Assembly: GCF_000763885.1 (NCBI RefSeq)
Contig: NZ_JRKO01000034.1
Location: 1-64,000 of the forward strand
DNA: 64,000 nt
DNA from: Paracoccus versutus
GTDB lineage: Bacteria > Pseudomonadota > Alphaproteobacteria > Rhodobacterales > Rhodobacteraceae
Direction: 5' to 3'
Shown: one piece after another, positions 1-8,623 of the stretch
How positions within the stretch are numbered: the first letter of the stretch is position 1
Layout: each line of letters starts with the position of its first letter
Made by a program: the position numbers and the translations under genes
Notes under the pieces: model-generated
What the model was told of the DNA's origin: nothing
Databases searched by the model: none
Seen by the model: only the letters and a program-made list of their open reading frames with translations

Positions 1-212
1 TCGGCCAGCCGGTGGCCGTAGAGCGGGGCTTCCGCCACCAGAACCTTGGAGACGCCGGCGATCTTCGCCGCCTCCTCGCCCGCGGCCTTGGCCTGCGCGC
101 CGGCGCAGAGCACCGTGACATCACCCAAGGACCCGACCGCGCCCACCGCCTTCGCCGTCGCGTCGCGGTTCAGCACCCCGTTCGTCACTTCCCCAAGCAG
201 CAGAACAGCCAT
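1..212 (-). CDS. etfA: Electron transfer flavoprotein alpha subunit, N-terminal part
   Basis: This is the first 70 residues of an ETF alpha subunit; the rest lies beyond the left edge. It begins MAVLLLGEV and continues with the usual domain I pattern, including VTVLCAG. ETF alpha carries the FAD and passes electrons from acyl-CoA dehydrogenases to ETF:quinone oxidoreductase. Its ATG overlaps the TGA of etfB (ATGA), so the two are translationally coupled and the start is well fixed. It is the last visible gene of an operon running leftwards from 4084. Sitting beside beta-oxidation genes, it may be an ETF dedicated to this pathway rather than the housekeeping copy, which is inference. Confidence 0.93.
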   Translation of the reverse strand, partial: MAVLLLGEVTNGVLNRDATAKAVGAVGSLGDVTVLCAGAQAKAAGEEAAKIAGVSKVLVAEAPLYGHRLA

Positions 213-970
213 CAGATCACCCCCGCTTCCTTCAACTTGCCGACCAGCTCGTCCACCGAGCCGACCTTGATGCCGGCCTTGCGGCCCTCGGGCTCGCGCA
301 CCGAGACCACCTCCAGCCGCGGCGCGACGTCGACGCCGTAATCGGCGGCGGTCTTTTCCTCCAAGGGCTTCTTCTTGGCCTTCATGATGTTCGGCAGGCT
401 CGCGTAGCGCGGCTCGTTCAGCCGCAGGTCGGCGGTGACCACCGCCGGCAGCGCCACCGCGATGGTCTGCAGCCCGCCGTCGACCTCGCGCGTCACCCTG
501 GCCTTGCCCCCGTCGATCTCGAGCTTCGAGGCGAAGGTCGCCTGCGCCCAGCCCAGCAGCGCCGCCAGCATCTGGCCGGTCGCGTTCATGTCGTTGTCGA
601 TGGCCTGCTTGCCGGCGATGATCAGCTCGGTGCCCTCGGCCTTGGCCACCGCGGCGAGGATCTTCGCCACCGCCAAGGGCTCGATGTCCTGCTGCACGTC
701 GTCCGTAGCGGTGACGAGAATGGCGCGGTCGGCGCCCATCGCCAAGGCCGTGCGCAGCGTCTCCGCCGCCTGCTTGACGCCGATCGAGACGGCGATGACC
801 TCCTCGGCCACGCCCTTTTCCTTCAGCCGGATCGCCTCTTCGACCGCGATCTCGTCGAACGGGTTCATCGACATCTTCACATTCGCAAGATCGACACCAG
901 ACCCGTCAGCCTTCACACGGGCCTTCACGTTGTAGTCGATCACGCGCTTCACGGGCACGAGGATCTTCAT
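212..970 (-). CDS. etfB: Electron transfer flavoprotein beta subunit
   Basis: The 252-residue protein has the normal ETF beta length. It begins [14 protein letters not shown] and has the signature pattern around VNTT-equivalent residues [14 protein letters not shown] and the AMP-binding region (GADRAILV). It forms the heterodimer with EtfA that accepts electrons from acyl-CoA dehydrogenases. The start at 970 follows a GGAAGGG ribosome site; the open frame extends further upstream, but that part overlaps the previous gene and has no family similarity. A 35-base gap separates it from the hydroxyacyl-CoA dehydrogenase gene. The acyl-CoA dehydrogenase at 35595 and other flavoenzymes of the island are plausible partners. 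Confidence 0.96.
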   Translation of the reverse strand: MKILVPVKRVIDYNVKARVKADGSGVDLANVKMSMNPFDEIAVEEAIRLKEKGVAEEVIAVSIGVKQAAETLRTALAMGADRAILVTATDDVQQDIEPLAVAKILAAVAKAEGTELIIAGKQAIDNDMNATGQMLAALLGWAQATFASKLEIDGGKARVTREVDGGLQTIAVALPAVVTADLRLNEPRYASLPNIMKAKKKPLEEKTAADYGVDVAPRLEVVSVREPEGRKAGIKVGSVDELVGKLKEAGVI

Positions 971-1005
971 GGTTTTTCCCTTCCTTGTTCGCATGCCGTC
1001 GCGGA

Positions 1006-3291
1006 TCAGTTCCGCAGCGGCTTGCCGGTCCCGAGCATGTGTTCCATCCGCGCCCGCGTCTCGGGCCGGTCGACCAGCTCGAACAGCACCTGCCGCTCGA
1101 TCGCCATGTTCTCGGCATCGCTGCGGCTGCCGCCGCCGCCCAGGACGCGGGCCAGGCCCCGCAGCACATGGCGGTCGTAATCCGAACCCTCGCCGGCCAG
1201 GTCGGAAAGATCGAGCCCGTCGGGCAGCGTTACCGCCAGTCCCGCGGGCGGAGCATAGCCCTGCCGGGCCATTTCGACCGCCATCCGGTGCGCGCTGGCC
1301 AGCAGCAGGTCGCGGTTCATCACCAGCCGGTCCTGCGGCAGCAGGATGCCCGCCGCAAGCGCCTCTTCGGCCGAGCCGGATTGGGATGCCGCAAAGATCG
1401 TCGCGGCCGCACGCCGCGCCGCATCGTCGGGAGCCAACCCGGCCTGCAATCCGCGCGCCAGCAGGCAGGTGCAGCCGCCCCAGGCCGGGATCAGGCCGAC
1501 CAGCACCTCGGGCAGGCCCATATGCACCTCGGCATGGGCGACGATGCAATCGGCGTGCAGCGCCAACTCGCAACCGCCGCCCAGCGCAAAGCCGTGAACC
1601 GCCGCGACGACCGGCGCGGGTGCATGGCGCAGGCCCAGGAACAGGCGCTGGCCGCGGTCGATGAAGGCTTCCAGTTCGTCGCGGCGCCCGCCCTCGATCA
1701 GCGAGAGGATGAAGCGCAGGTCCGCCCCGGCCGAAAAGGCGCGGGGATCGTCATTGCCGATCACCAGCCCCTGCAGCCGCGCGCCCAGCAGGGGCAGCGT
1801 CTCTTCGATCACATCCAGCACCTCGGGGTGCAGGCTGTTCATCTTGGTGTGGACCTGCAACAGGCCGATGCCGCCGCCCGCATCCAGCAGCGAAGCCGAA
1901 CCGTTGCCCAGGATGGCCCTGCCCTGCGCCCGCAGCCCGGCGGCCGTCAGCGGCACCTCCCGCGCCGCGCCGGCGGCGGGTGCGGCAAGGAAATGCCCGT
2001 CGCGATAAAAGCCGCCCTTCTCGGCCGCCTGCGCCAGCAGCGGGGGAACGGGCAGGCCGGCCGAATGCAGATGCGCCGCCACCCGGTCCAGCCCCCACCT
2101 GTCGGCCAGCACGAAGGGGCCCTGCCGCCAAGCATATCCCAGCTGCATGCCGGCATCGACATCCGACGGGTCGGCGGCGATTTCGGAGGCGTGATCGGCG
2201 GCATAGGCCACCACCTCGCCCAGCACGGCGCGGGCATAGCCGCCATGCCGGCCGGGATCGGCCAGCAGCGCCGCCAGGTCCTTGCCGCCGCCGGGCAGCT
2301 TGCCCGGCGCGACGGGCGCGGCGGGACGCCAGTCGCCGGTCGCAAGGTCGCTGGCCTCGAGCCCCGCCTCGGTCTTGCGAAAGAAACCGCCGCCCGACTT
2401 GCGGCCGAAGCGGCCCTGCCCGACCAGGGTGCGAAACAGCGGATCGGCCGCGATGTCATAGCGGTGGAAACGGTCCGTCGCCGGCAGTCCATCGACCAGG
2501 CTGCGCCAGACCTGCGGCACCAGGTCGAGGCCGATCAGGTCGAAAAGCCCGAAGACGCCGGTGCGGGGGATACCCATCGCCTGGTGGACGGCATCCGCCT
2601 GTTCCACGGTCAGGCCGTGTTCGCGCGCCAGCAGCGCGGCGGCGGCCATCCAGAAGCAGCCGATGCGATTGGCCACGAAGCCGGGCGTGTCGCGGCAGTC
2701 GATGACGGTCTTGCCCAGCAGTTGCCGGGCCGCCTGCCGCGCGCGCTGCAGCAGCGCCGGATCGGTTTCCGGGGTCGAGACGATCTCGAGCAGCGGCATC
2801 AGCCGGGGCGGGTTGAAGAAATGCGTGATCAGGAAGGCGCGGCGGAAGGCGTCGGACATGCCCTCGACCAGTTGCGAATGCAGCAGGGTCGAGGTGTTCG
2901 AGGACACGATCGACCCCGGTTTGCGCAGCGCGTCGATGCGCGCGTAAAGGTCGCGCTTGATGTCCAGGCGCTCGACCACCGCCTCGACGATCCAGTCGGC
3001 CTCGGCCAGAAGCGGCAGGTCGCGGACGACATTGCCGGTGACGACGCGGCCCGGACCGGCCGGCCCCATGAAGCCCTGGATCCTGACCTGCCGGGCCAGC
3101 CCCGCCTGCGCGGGGGCATCCGGCGCGCCACCTTCGGGCCCCGGCATGTCCAGCAATATGACCTTCAGCCCGGCATTGGCGAATTGCGCGGCGATGCCGC
3201 CCCCCATCGCCCCGGCGCCGATCACCGCGACGCAGGCGATGTCGCGCGGCAACCCGGCCCAGAACGCCTGGCTGGCCATCATCTTGGTCAT
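1006..3291 (-). CDS. Bifunctional 3-hydroxyacyl-CoA dehydrogenase / enoyl-CoA hydratase (FadN-type domain order)
   Basis: The 761-residue protein starts with an NAD-binding fold (GAGAMGGG at about residues 26-33), followed by the two 3-hydroxyacyl-CoA dehydrogenase domains. It ends with a crotonase domain containing an AGAD oxyanion segment and [10 protein letters not shown]. This dehydrogenase-first order is that of FadN-like proteins, the reverse of E. coli FadB. In the crotonase part both Glu positions (GGGCE and LPEV) are kept, so hydration and dehydrogenation of an acyl-CoA are both likely. I chose the ATG at 3291 because it directly precedes the Rossmann fold and lies 13 bases after the upstream stop. 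The operon order isomerase-dehydrogenase-etfB-etfA suits one beta-oxidation turn. The true chain or ring substrate is unknown. Confidence 0.93.
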   Translation of the reverse strand: MTKMMASQAFWAGLPRDIACVAVIGAGAMGGGIAAQFANAGLKVILLDMPGPEGGAPDAPAQAGLARQVRIQGFMGPAGPGRVVTGNVVRDLPLLAEADWIVEAVVERLDIKRDLYARIDALRKPGSIVSSNTSTLLHSQLVEGMSDAFRRAFLITHFFNPPRLMPLLEIVSTPETDPALLQRARQAARQLLGKTVIDCRDTPGFVANRIGCFWMAAAALLAREHGLTVEQADAVHQAMGIPRTGVFGLFDLIGLDLVPQVWRSLVDGLPATDRFHRYDIAADPLFRTLVGQGRFGRKSGGGFFRKTEAGLEASDLATGDWRPAAPVAPGKLPGGGKDLAALLADPGRHGGYARAVLGEVVAYAADHASEIAADPSDVDAGMQLGYAWRQGPFVLADRWGLDRVAAHLHSAGLPVPPLLAQAAEKGGFYRDGHFLAAPAAGAAREVPLTAAGLRAQGRAILGNGSASLLDAGGGIGLLQVHTKMNSLHPEVLDVIEETLPLLGARLQGLVIGNDDPRAFSAGADLRFILSLIEGGRRDELEAFIDRGQRLFLGLRHAPAPVVAAVHGFALGGGCELALHADCIVAHAEVHMGLPEVLVGLIPAWGGCTCLLARGLQAGLAPDDAARRAAATIFAASQSGSAEEALAAGILLPQDRLVMNRDLLLASAHRMAVEMARQGYAPPAGLAVTLPDGLDLSDLAGEGSDYDRHVLRGLARVLGGGGSRSDAENMAIERQVLFELVDRPETRARMEHMLGTGKPLRN

Positions 3292-3304
3292 GTCTGTTTC
3301 CCCC

Positions 3305-4084
3305 TCAGTTGCCGGTGAACCGGGCCGGCCGTTTCTCGAAAAAGGCAGAAAGCGCCTCGGCGAAATCCGCGGTTGCGGCACAGGTCTTGAAGGCCTGTTT
3401 CTCGGCCTCCAGCGTCGCGGCGTAATCTCGCCCGAAACTGTCGCACAGCAGATGCTTGAGCGCGCCCGAGGCACCGGGGGCAAGGCCGGCGAGGCGCGCG
3501 GCAAGCCTTGCACCTTCTTCTTGCAGCGCCGCGTCGGGGACGACGCGGTTCACCAGCCCCCAGTCCAGCGCCTGCCCGGCCGGCACGGCGCTGCCTTCCA
3601 AGGCGATCCAGGCGGCGCGGCGCAGCCCGACGATGCGGGGCAAGGCCCAGGTGATGCCGCAATCCGCCGGCGCGCCGACCCCCAGATAGGCAAAGCTCAG
3701 CACCGCCGATTCGGCGGCCAGCGCAAGATCGGCCGCCAGGGCCAGGGACAGGCCCGCCCCCGCGACCGGCCCGTGCAGAAGCGCGACGGTCAGCGCATCC
3801 GATCCGGCCAGCCGCGCCAGGGCGCGGTTCATCGGCGCGATGATCGCCTCGGCCTCGGCGGCGCGATCCTCGGCCCGGCGGAAGGCGGCAAGATCGCCCC
3901 CCGCCATGAAGGCCCGGCCGTTGCCCGAAAGCGTCAGCACCCGCACCCCCGCGTCCAGGGCCTGGGCGACGGCGGCCTCGAAGGCGCGCGCGGTGGCCTG
4001 GTCGATGGCATTGAGCGCCTGGGGCCGGTCGAAGACGATGCGCCCCAGCGCGGCGTCGAGATGCAGTCGAAGAGGTTCGGTCAT
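3305..4084 (-). CDS. Enoyl-CoA hydratase/isomerase family protein, PaaG-like
   Basis: This 259-residue crotonase has the oxyanion segment FMAGGDLAAF and GPVAGAGLSLAL. Neither of the two hydratase Glu positions is kept: GGGCE is replaced by GAGLS and the PE position by AYLG. The residues that follow, GAPADCGITWALPRIVG, resemble PaaG and related double-bond isomerases, in which an Asp in the equivalent PD segment is catalytic. I therefore favour a delta3,delta2-enoyl-CoA or epoxide isomerase over a hydratase. The start at 4084 follows AAGGAG. The open frame upstream reads into the promoter region and is not family-like. It is the first gene of the leftward operon and is probably controlled by the operator-rich gap at its 5' side. 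Confidence 0.88.
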   Translation of the reverse strand: MTEPLRLHLDAALGRIVFDRPQALNAIDQATARAFEAAVAQALDAGVRVLTLSGNGRAFMAGGDLAAFRRAEDRAAEAEAIIAPMNRALARLAGSDALTVALLHGPVAGAGLSLALAADLALAAESAVLSFAYLGVGAPADCGITWALPRIVGLRRAAWIALEGSAVPAGQALDWGLVNRVVPDAALQEEGARLAARLAGLAPGASGALKHLLCDSFGRDYAATLEAEKQAFKTCAATADFAEALSAFFEKRPARFTGN

Positions 4085-4364
4085 CGCAACTCCTTGCAAA
4101 AGCCCGCAATGGCGGCGGGCTGGAAAGCCCCTCCTGCCGCGCCCTGATTGCCATGGCCGGCGCGGCTGGGCAAGATATATATACAAACTTCTCTTATAAA
4201 AATACAATTATCAGAGCGATCCTGCAGCAACAGCAGCTTCTGCGCCGCAGCTATATAATATTTTTCATTGATTCTATGTATTCATATGGTAGTTGATACA
4301 TACACAATTGCTGCCAGCCGGCCCTGCTGCATCGCCGCGGAAGGGTCGCAACAAGGGATCATCC
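4085..4364. promoter_or_regulatory. Divergent promoter region with paired TATACAA-type boxes
   Basis: This gap separates the leftward beta-oxidation operon from the rightward thiolase gene and is much richer in A+T than its surroundings. TATACAA at 4180-4186 and AATACAA at 4201-4207 are exactly 21 bp apart. A second group nearer the thiolase has TGTAT at 4277-4281 and ATACACAA at 4300-4307. Two groups suit two divergent promoters. The boxes match those in the other promoter gaps of the window and are likely regulator sites. No gene is seen here. Confidence 0.6.
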
Positions 4365-5540
4365 ATGAACGACATCGTCATCCTGTCCGGGGTTCGGACC
4401 GCCATCGGCGGCTTCGGCGGAGCGCTTTCGGGGCTTGCGCCGCACGCCTTGGGCGTCATCGCCGCCCGCGCCGCCATCGAGCGCGCCGGCATCGAGCCCG
4501 CCCGGATCGGCACGACCGTCTTCGGCCATGTCATCAATACCGAGCCGAAGGACATGTACCTGTCCCGCCTTGCCGCCATGGGCGCGGGCGTGCCCGACAC
4601 CACCCCGGCCCTGAACGTGAACCGGCTTTGCGGCTCGGGTGTGCAGGCGGTGATCTCGGCCACGCTGGCCCTGCGCCATGGCGAGGCGGATTTCGCGCTG
4701 GCCGGCGGCGCCGAATGCATGTCGCGGGCGCCCTATGCCGTGCAGGCGGCGCGCTTTGGGCAAAAGATGGGCGATGCGGCGATGGTGGACATGCTGGTCG
4801 GCACGCTCAGCTGCCCCTTCGGCACCGGCCATATGGGCGTCACCGCCGAGAACGTCGCGGCCGAGCATGGCGTCTCGCGCGCCGATCAGGATGCTTTCGC
4901 GCTGGAAAGCCAGCAGCGCGCGGCACGGGCCATCGCCGCGGGCCATTTCCGGGACCAGATCGTGCCCGTCGAGCTGCAGAGCCGGCGCGGGGTGGAGCTG
5001 TTCGACCGCGACGAACACCCCAAGGAAACCTCGCTGGCCGCGCTGGAGCAGCTGAAGCCGGTGTTCCGCAAGGACGGTTCGGTCACGGCCGGCAATGCCT
5101 CGGGCATCAACGACGGCGCGGCGGCCTTGGTCCTGGCCCGCGCGGATGCGGCCGAAAGGCTGGGCCTGACGCCGATCGCGCGCATCCTGGACCATGCGAT
5201 CGCCGGGGTGCGGCCCGAGGTGATGGGCATCGGCCCGGTCCCGGCGGTCCGGCAATTGCTTGAGCGCACCGGGCTGAAGGCCGCCGATTTCGACGTGATC
5301 GAATCGAACGAAGCCTTTGCCGCCCAGGCGGTTGCGGTGACGCGGGCGCTGGACCTGGACCCGGCCCGCGTCAATCCCAACGGCGGCGCCATCGCCCTGG
5401 GCCATCCGGTCGGCGCGACGGGCAGCATCCTGCTGGTGAAGGCGATCAACGAACTCAAGCGCATCGGCGGGCGCCGCGGCCTGGTGACGATGTGCATCGG
5501 CGGCGGACAGGGCATCGCCCTGGCCATCGAGATGAACTGA
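4365..5540 (+). CDS. Acetyl-CoA C-acyltransferase (thiolase)
   Basis: The 391-residue protein has the full thiolase catalytic set: nucleophile Cys89 in NRLCGSGVQ, His347 in ALGHPVGATG and Cys377 in MCIGGGQG. It cleaves 3-ketoacyl-CoA with CoA, releasing acetyl-CoA. The start at 4365 gives the normal family length; an in-frame extension upstream covers the promoter and was rejected. It is monocistronic, followed at once by a hairpin, and is transcribed away from the hydratase/dehydrogenase operon with which it should act. Unlike the thiolase-like protein at 7082, it keeps every catalytic residue, so it is the likely true thiolase of the island. Confidence 0.95.
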   Translation: MNDIVILSGVRTAIGGFGGALSGLAPHALGVIAARAAIERAGIEPARIGTTVFGHVINTEPKDMYLSRLAAMGAGVPDTTPALNVNRLCGSGVQAVISATLALRHGEADFALAGGAECMSRAPYAVQAARFGQKMGDAAMVDMLVGTLSCPFGTGHMGVTAENVAAEHGVSRADQDAFALESQQRAARAIAAGHFRDQIVPVELQSRRGVELFDRDEHPKETSLAALEQLKPVFRKDGSVTAGNASGINDGAAALVLARADAAERLGLTPIARILDHAIAGVRPEVMGIGPVPAVRQLLERTGLKAADFDVIESNEAFAAQAVAVTRALDLDPARVNPNGGAIALGHPVGATGSILLVKAINELKRIGGRRGLVTMCIGGGQGIALAIEMN

Positions 5541-5560
5541 AGGGTCCGAAACCGGACCCT
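5541..5560 (+). terminator. Hairpin directly after the thiolase stop
   Basis: A perfect 8-bp stem (AGGGTCCG/CGGACCCT) with a 4-base AAAC loop starts on the base after the thiolase stop codon. There is no clear T run behind it, so it may be a weak terminator or an mRNA-stabilising hairpin. Confidence 0.5.
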
Positions 5561-5832
5561 GGAACTTGATGCAGGCTGCGTGAAAACGCGGCCTGCCTGG
5601 TCGTTCCGTTTCATACAACCGATTGAAATAACATCAATAATTCTCATTCGTCCTGCAAATAATCCTTGCCCGTTGAACACATTTTTGTCAGTTTCAGTAT
5701 GCGCAATATGAATATTTGTATGCGCAACTGAGCAGATTCGACAAAGGACCGCCGCCCGCAATTCGGGCGTGACCGTTCCAGCGGATCGACGACACCGCCA
5801 TGTCCAGGCAAGGACGGTTTGGGAGGAATGGA
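5561..5832 (+). promoter_or_regulatory. Porin promoter region with two identical 10-mers 21 bp apart
   Basis: GTATGCGCAA occurs at 5697-5706 and again at 5718-5727, exactly 21 bp (two helical turns) apart, within an AT-rich block. The second copy sits in the larger near-palindrome TTGTATGCGCAA. The spacing equals that of the TATACAA pairs elsewhere in the window. The rest of the gap holds nothing recognisable except GGGAGGA, the ribosome site before the porin start at 5833. Confidence 0.6.
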
Positions 5833-7008
5833 ATGAAAATCAAGGGAAAGATCGGCTCCGTCAGCCAGATGGCCGCGGCAGTCCTGATCGGAGGGACAGG
5901 CGCGGCAGCCGCGCAGGATCTGACGGTTCTGGAGGCACGCATTGCCGCGCTGGAGAACCGCCAGGCCGAAAGCGGCCAGTTGACCCTGGCGCCCGGTGTA
6001 AAACTGACGTTTTACGGGTATACGAAACTCGACCTCATCAAGGACAACAACTACGATCTGGGCGCGACCACCGGGGCCATGGCCGGGGTGACGGCCGGCA
6101 GCCCGCTGGAGGGTTCGGGCTCGAATGCCCATGCCTATGAAAGCCGGCTGGGCCTGCGCGCCAGCATGGACACCGACATCGGCGAGGTGAAGCTGACGCT
6201 CGAAGGGGACTTCTTCGGCAGCGGCGGCAATTTCCGCCTGCGCCACGCCTATGGCGAGGTCGGGCCGCTGCTGGCGGGCCAGACCTGGACCAACTGGGTG
6301 CCCGCCGAAGGTGGCCCCGCCGCGGTGCAGGACTTCAACGGCCTGGCGGGCGGCAGCTATTACCGCACGCCGCAGGTCCGCTATACCTTCCGGCCCAACG
6401 ACCAGTGGCGCTTCGCCGTCGCTCTGGAAGAGGATTACGCGCCCGGCACCGCCTCGCGCGTCGCCGTGTCCGGTTTCGCGGGCTATGCCAACGGGCCGCT
6501 GAAGATCGGCATGGGCGCGATCTCGCGCGGGCTGGAGACCAGCAGCTTCGGCGACGTCACCGGCTTCGGCTATGCCATCGGCGCCGATTACGAAGCCTGG
6601 CAGGGCGGCAAGCTGCATGCGCAATATATCGGCGGCAAGGGCATCTCGACCCTGCTGAACAACGCCGGCTTCTCGGGGCTGGAAGTGGGGACCGCGGGCA
6701 AATACGCCTTTGACGTCGATGCCGCGGGCGACCCGGTCAAGGCCAAGGGCGTGAAGCTGGGCGTCACCCAGAAGCTGGGCGAGAAAAGCGACCTTTCGCT
6801 GGCGCATGGCTTCCAGCGGTTCGACGATTTTGCCGGCGCCCTGGGCAGCCATACCAAGGAAATCAACTCGACCCACGTGACCTATCGTTACTTCGCGACG
6901 AAATCCGTGATGCTGGCGGCCGAGGCGGCCTATGTCGAGCGCGAGCAGTTCGACGGGGCGAGCTTCGACAATACCCGCCTGCAGGGCGTGGTGAAGTTCA
7001 CCTTCTGA
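5833..7008 (+). CDS. DcaP-like outer-membrane porin
   Basis: The 391-residue protein has an N-terminal signal peptide ending near AAAAQD. A short coiled-coil-like segment follows (VLEARIAALENRQ), then alternating beta-strand sequence, and it ends in an aromatic residue (VVKFTF) as outer-membrane barrels do. The coiled coil followed by FYGYTKLD and SRLG-type strands fits the DcaP trimeric porin family. Some members of that family pass dicarboxylates or aromatic acids. The start at 5833 follows GGGAGGAATGGA; an earlier in-frame ATG would place charged residues before the signal peptide. It is probably the entry channel for the acidic substrate of the island, which is inference from context. Confidence 0.85.
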   Translation: MKIKGKIGSVSQMAAAVLIGGTGAAAAQDLTVLEARIAALENRQAESGQLTLAPGVKLTFYGYTKLDLIKDNNYDLGATTGAMAGVTAGSPLEGSGSNAHAYESRLGLRASMDTDIGEVKLTLEGDFFGSGGNFRLRHAYGEVGPLLAGQTWTNWVPAEGGPAAVQDFNGLAGGSYYRTPQVRYTFRPNDQWRFAVALEEDYAPGTASRVAVSGFAGYANGPLKIGMGAISRGLETSSFGDVTGFGYAIGADYEAWQGGKLHAQYIGGKGISTLLNNAGFSGLEVGTAGKYAFDVDAAGDPVKAKGVKLGVTQKLGEKSDLSLAHGFQRFDDFAGALGSHTKEINSTHVTYRYFATKSVMLAAEAAYVEREQFDGASFDNTRLQGVVKFTF

Positions 7009-7014
7009 AACACC

Positions 7015-7039
7015 AAGGCCCGCCATGCCGGCGGGCCTT
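7015..7039. terminator. Bidirectional terminator between porin and thiolase-like gene
   Basis: A perfect 10-bp stem (AAGGCCCGCC/GGCGGGCCTT) with a 5-base loop lies between two convergent genes. The A-rich and T-rich ends allow use in both directions. Confidence 0.75.
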
Positions 7040-7081
7040 GTCCTTTCGCGAGGTTGGTCCTTTCGCCTGGGCCGAGCGGGC

Positions 7082-8239
7082 TCAGACCGTATCCATGCTG
7101 CCCAGGATGACGCTGGTCTGCGAGGACAGCACCCCGCCATTGCCGTGGCACAGCGCAAGATCGGCCGCCGCCAGCTGGCGCTCGCCCGCCTCGCCGCGGA
7201 TCTGGCGCACGGCCTCGACCAGCGTGAACAGCCCATACATGCCCGGATGCACGCAGGACAGCCCGCCGCCATTGGTGTTGACCGGCAGCGCTCCGCCTGG
7301 CGCGATGGTCCCGTCCTGCACGAAGCGGCCGCCCTCGCCCTTGGGGCAAAAGCCCAGGTCTTCGAGGAACAGGATCGTGTTGATGGTAAAGGCGTCGTAA
7401 AGCTGCACCATGTCCATGTCGGCGGGGCCGTAGCCCGCGGCGGCATAGGCGCGCTGGCCTGACAGCTTGGCGCCGGTGACGCAAAGATCCGGCATGGCGG
7501 CGATTTCCTTGTGCGTGGTCTCGGCCCCGGCGCCCAGCACCGCCACCGGCTTCTTGCGCAGGTCGCGGGCACGGGCCCGCGAGGTCACGACCACCGCCGC
7601 CGCCCCGTCCGTGACCAGGCAGCAGTCCAAGGCCCCCAGCGGCGAAGAGACGATACGCGCGGCCAGGTATTCCTGCATGTCCAGCGGCTCGCGCCGGAAT
7701 GCCTCGGGGTTCAGCTGCGCCCAGGCGCGCGCGGCCAGCGCCACCGCGCCCAGCTGCTCCCTGGTGGTGCCATAGTCGTGCATGTGGCGGCTGGCGGCCA
7801 GCGCATAGCCGCCGATGGGCATGCGCGCGCCATGCGGCGCCTCATAGACCGAGCCGCGCAGGGCCGAGACCAGCCGTCCCGCCGCCGACCGCTGGTTCGA
7901 GCCATAGCAGATCAGCGCCGTGTCCATGTATCCGGCCGAGATCATGAAGCAGGCCGTCATCAGGTGGTTCAGAAAGGACGAGCCGCCGGTGCGGTTGTTG
8001 TCCACGAACCGGGCGCCGACACCCAGATATTCCGCAACCGCCAGCCCGCCCAGCAGATCCTCGGGCAGGCAGGTGAAAAGCCCGTCCACGTCGGCAAGGC
8101 CCAGGCCCGCATCCTCGAGCGCCAGAAGCCCGGCCCTGGCGGTCATCTCGAGCGCGCTGTAGCCCTCGCACAGGCCGATGCCGAAGGTGGCGGCCCCGGC
8201 GATGGCGCAGGCGGCGCGCGGAAAGGCCTTATCCTTCAT
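7082..8239 (-). CDS. Thiolase-like protein lacking the nucleophilic cysteine, possible acyl-CoA retro-aldolase
   Basis: This 385-residue protein has the SCP2-type thiolase fold pattern, ending in CHGNGG. Where thiolases carry the nucleophilic Cys it has Arg83 (DNNRTGGSS). It keeps His331 and has Tyr281 (LYDAFT) and Tyr335 (HPGMYG). Steroid side-chain aldolases such as Ltp2 also lack the Cys, use two tyrosines and work with a DUF35 partner. A DUF35 gene lies immediately upstream here, overlapping by 11 bases. I therefore infer C-C cleavage of a 3-hydroxyacyl-CoA by retro-aldol chemistry rather than thiolysis. The start at 8239 is the first methionine after the overlap that precedes the family sequence. 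The aldolase function is untested. Confidence 0.75.
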   Translation of the reverse strand: MKDKAFPRAACAIAGAATFGIGLCEGYSALEMTARAGLLALEDAGLGLADVDGLFTCLPEDLLGGLAVAEYLGVGARFVDNNRTGGSSFLNHLMTACFMISAGYMDTALICYGSNQRSAAGRLVSALRGSVYEAPHGARMPIGGYALAASRHMHDYGTTREQLGAVALAARAWAQLNPEAFRREPLDMQEYLAARIVSSPLGALDCCLVTDGAAAVVVTSRARARDLRKKPVAVLGAGAETTHKEIAAMPDLCVTGAKLSGQRAYAAAGYGPADMDMVQLYDAFTINTILFLEDLGFCPKGEGGRFVQDGTIAPGGALPVNTNGGGLSCVHPGMYGLFTLVEAVRQIRGEAGERQLAAADLALCHGNGGVLSSQTSVILGSMDTV

Positions 8240-8615
8240 CCTGTTCCCCTTGCGGCACGAAGAACACATGCGGCGGCTCGCTTTCGCCGGCGATCACCGC
8301 GCGCAGGCGCTGGCCGATCGCGACCGGGGCCTCGGCCTGGATCCGCGACAGCAGGCGGAAACCCTCGTCCATCTCGACGATGGCGATGATGCGGCTGGGC
8401 GCGGGCGGCTTTTGCGGCTGCTCGGTCACGGCATGGACCCGGCCCCGGCCCGAGGATTGCGCCCATTCCAGCGCCGCCCCGTCGCCGGGCGCGGCTAGGC
8501 GGGGCGGAAAGACCGCCCGCCCCTCGGCCGTGCGCTGATAGCAGAAGCGGCCATCGCGCAGGGCTTGCAGATATTCGGCCTCGGGGCCCAAAGACGCTGT
8601 GGATGGTGATGCCAT
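8229..8615 (-). CDS. DUF35/OB-fold acyl-CoA-associated protein with degenerate zinc ribbon
   Basis: The 128-residue protein follows the DUF35 layout: an N-terminal helix (EYLQALRDGRFCYQR), the FPPR motif, then a C-terminal OB fold (SGRGRVHAVTE, IAIVEMDEG). DUF35 proteins partner thiolase-like enzymes and help bind acyl-CoA. Family members usually carry a four-Cys rubredoxin-like zinc ribbon. Here those positions read QRTAEG and LAAPGDG, so all four ligands are missing and only an unrelated Cys25 remains. The start at 8615 follows GAGGGAAGG. It sits between the CoA-transferase gene (8-base gap) and the thiolase-like gene, with which it probably forms a complex. Confidence 0.82.
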   Translation of the reverse strand: MASPSTASLGPEAEYLQALRDGRFCYQRTAEGRAVFPPRLAAPGDGAALEWAQSSGRGRVHAVTEQPQKPPAPSRIIAIVEMDEGFRLLSRIQAEAPVAIGQRLRAVIAGESEPPHVFFVPQGEQDEG

Positions 8616-8623
8616 GCCTTCCC

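Noticed and set aside
985..3318. A 777-codon open frame on the plus strand.
   Set aside because: It is the antisense of the hydroxyacyl-CoA dehydrogenase gene and shows no family pattern.
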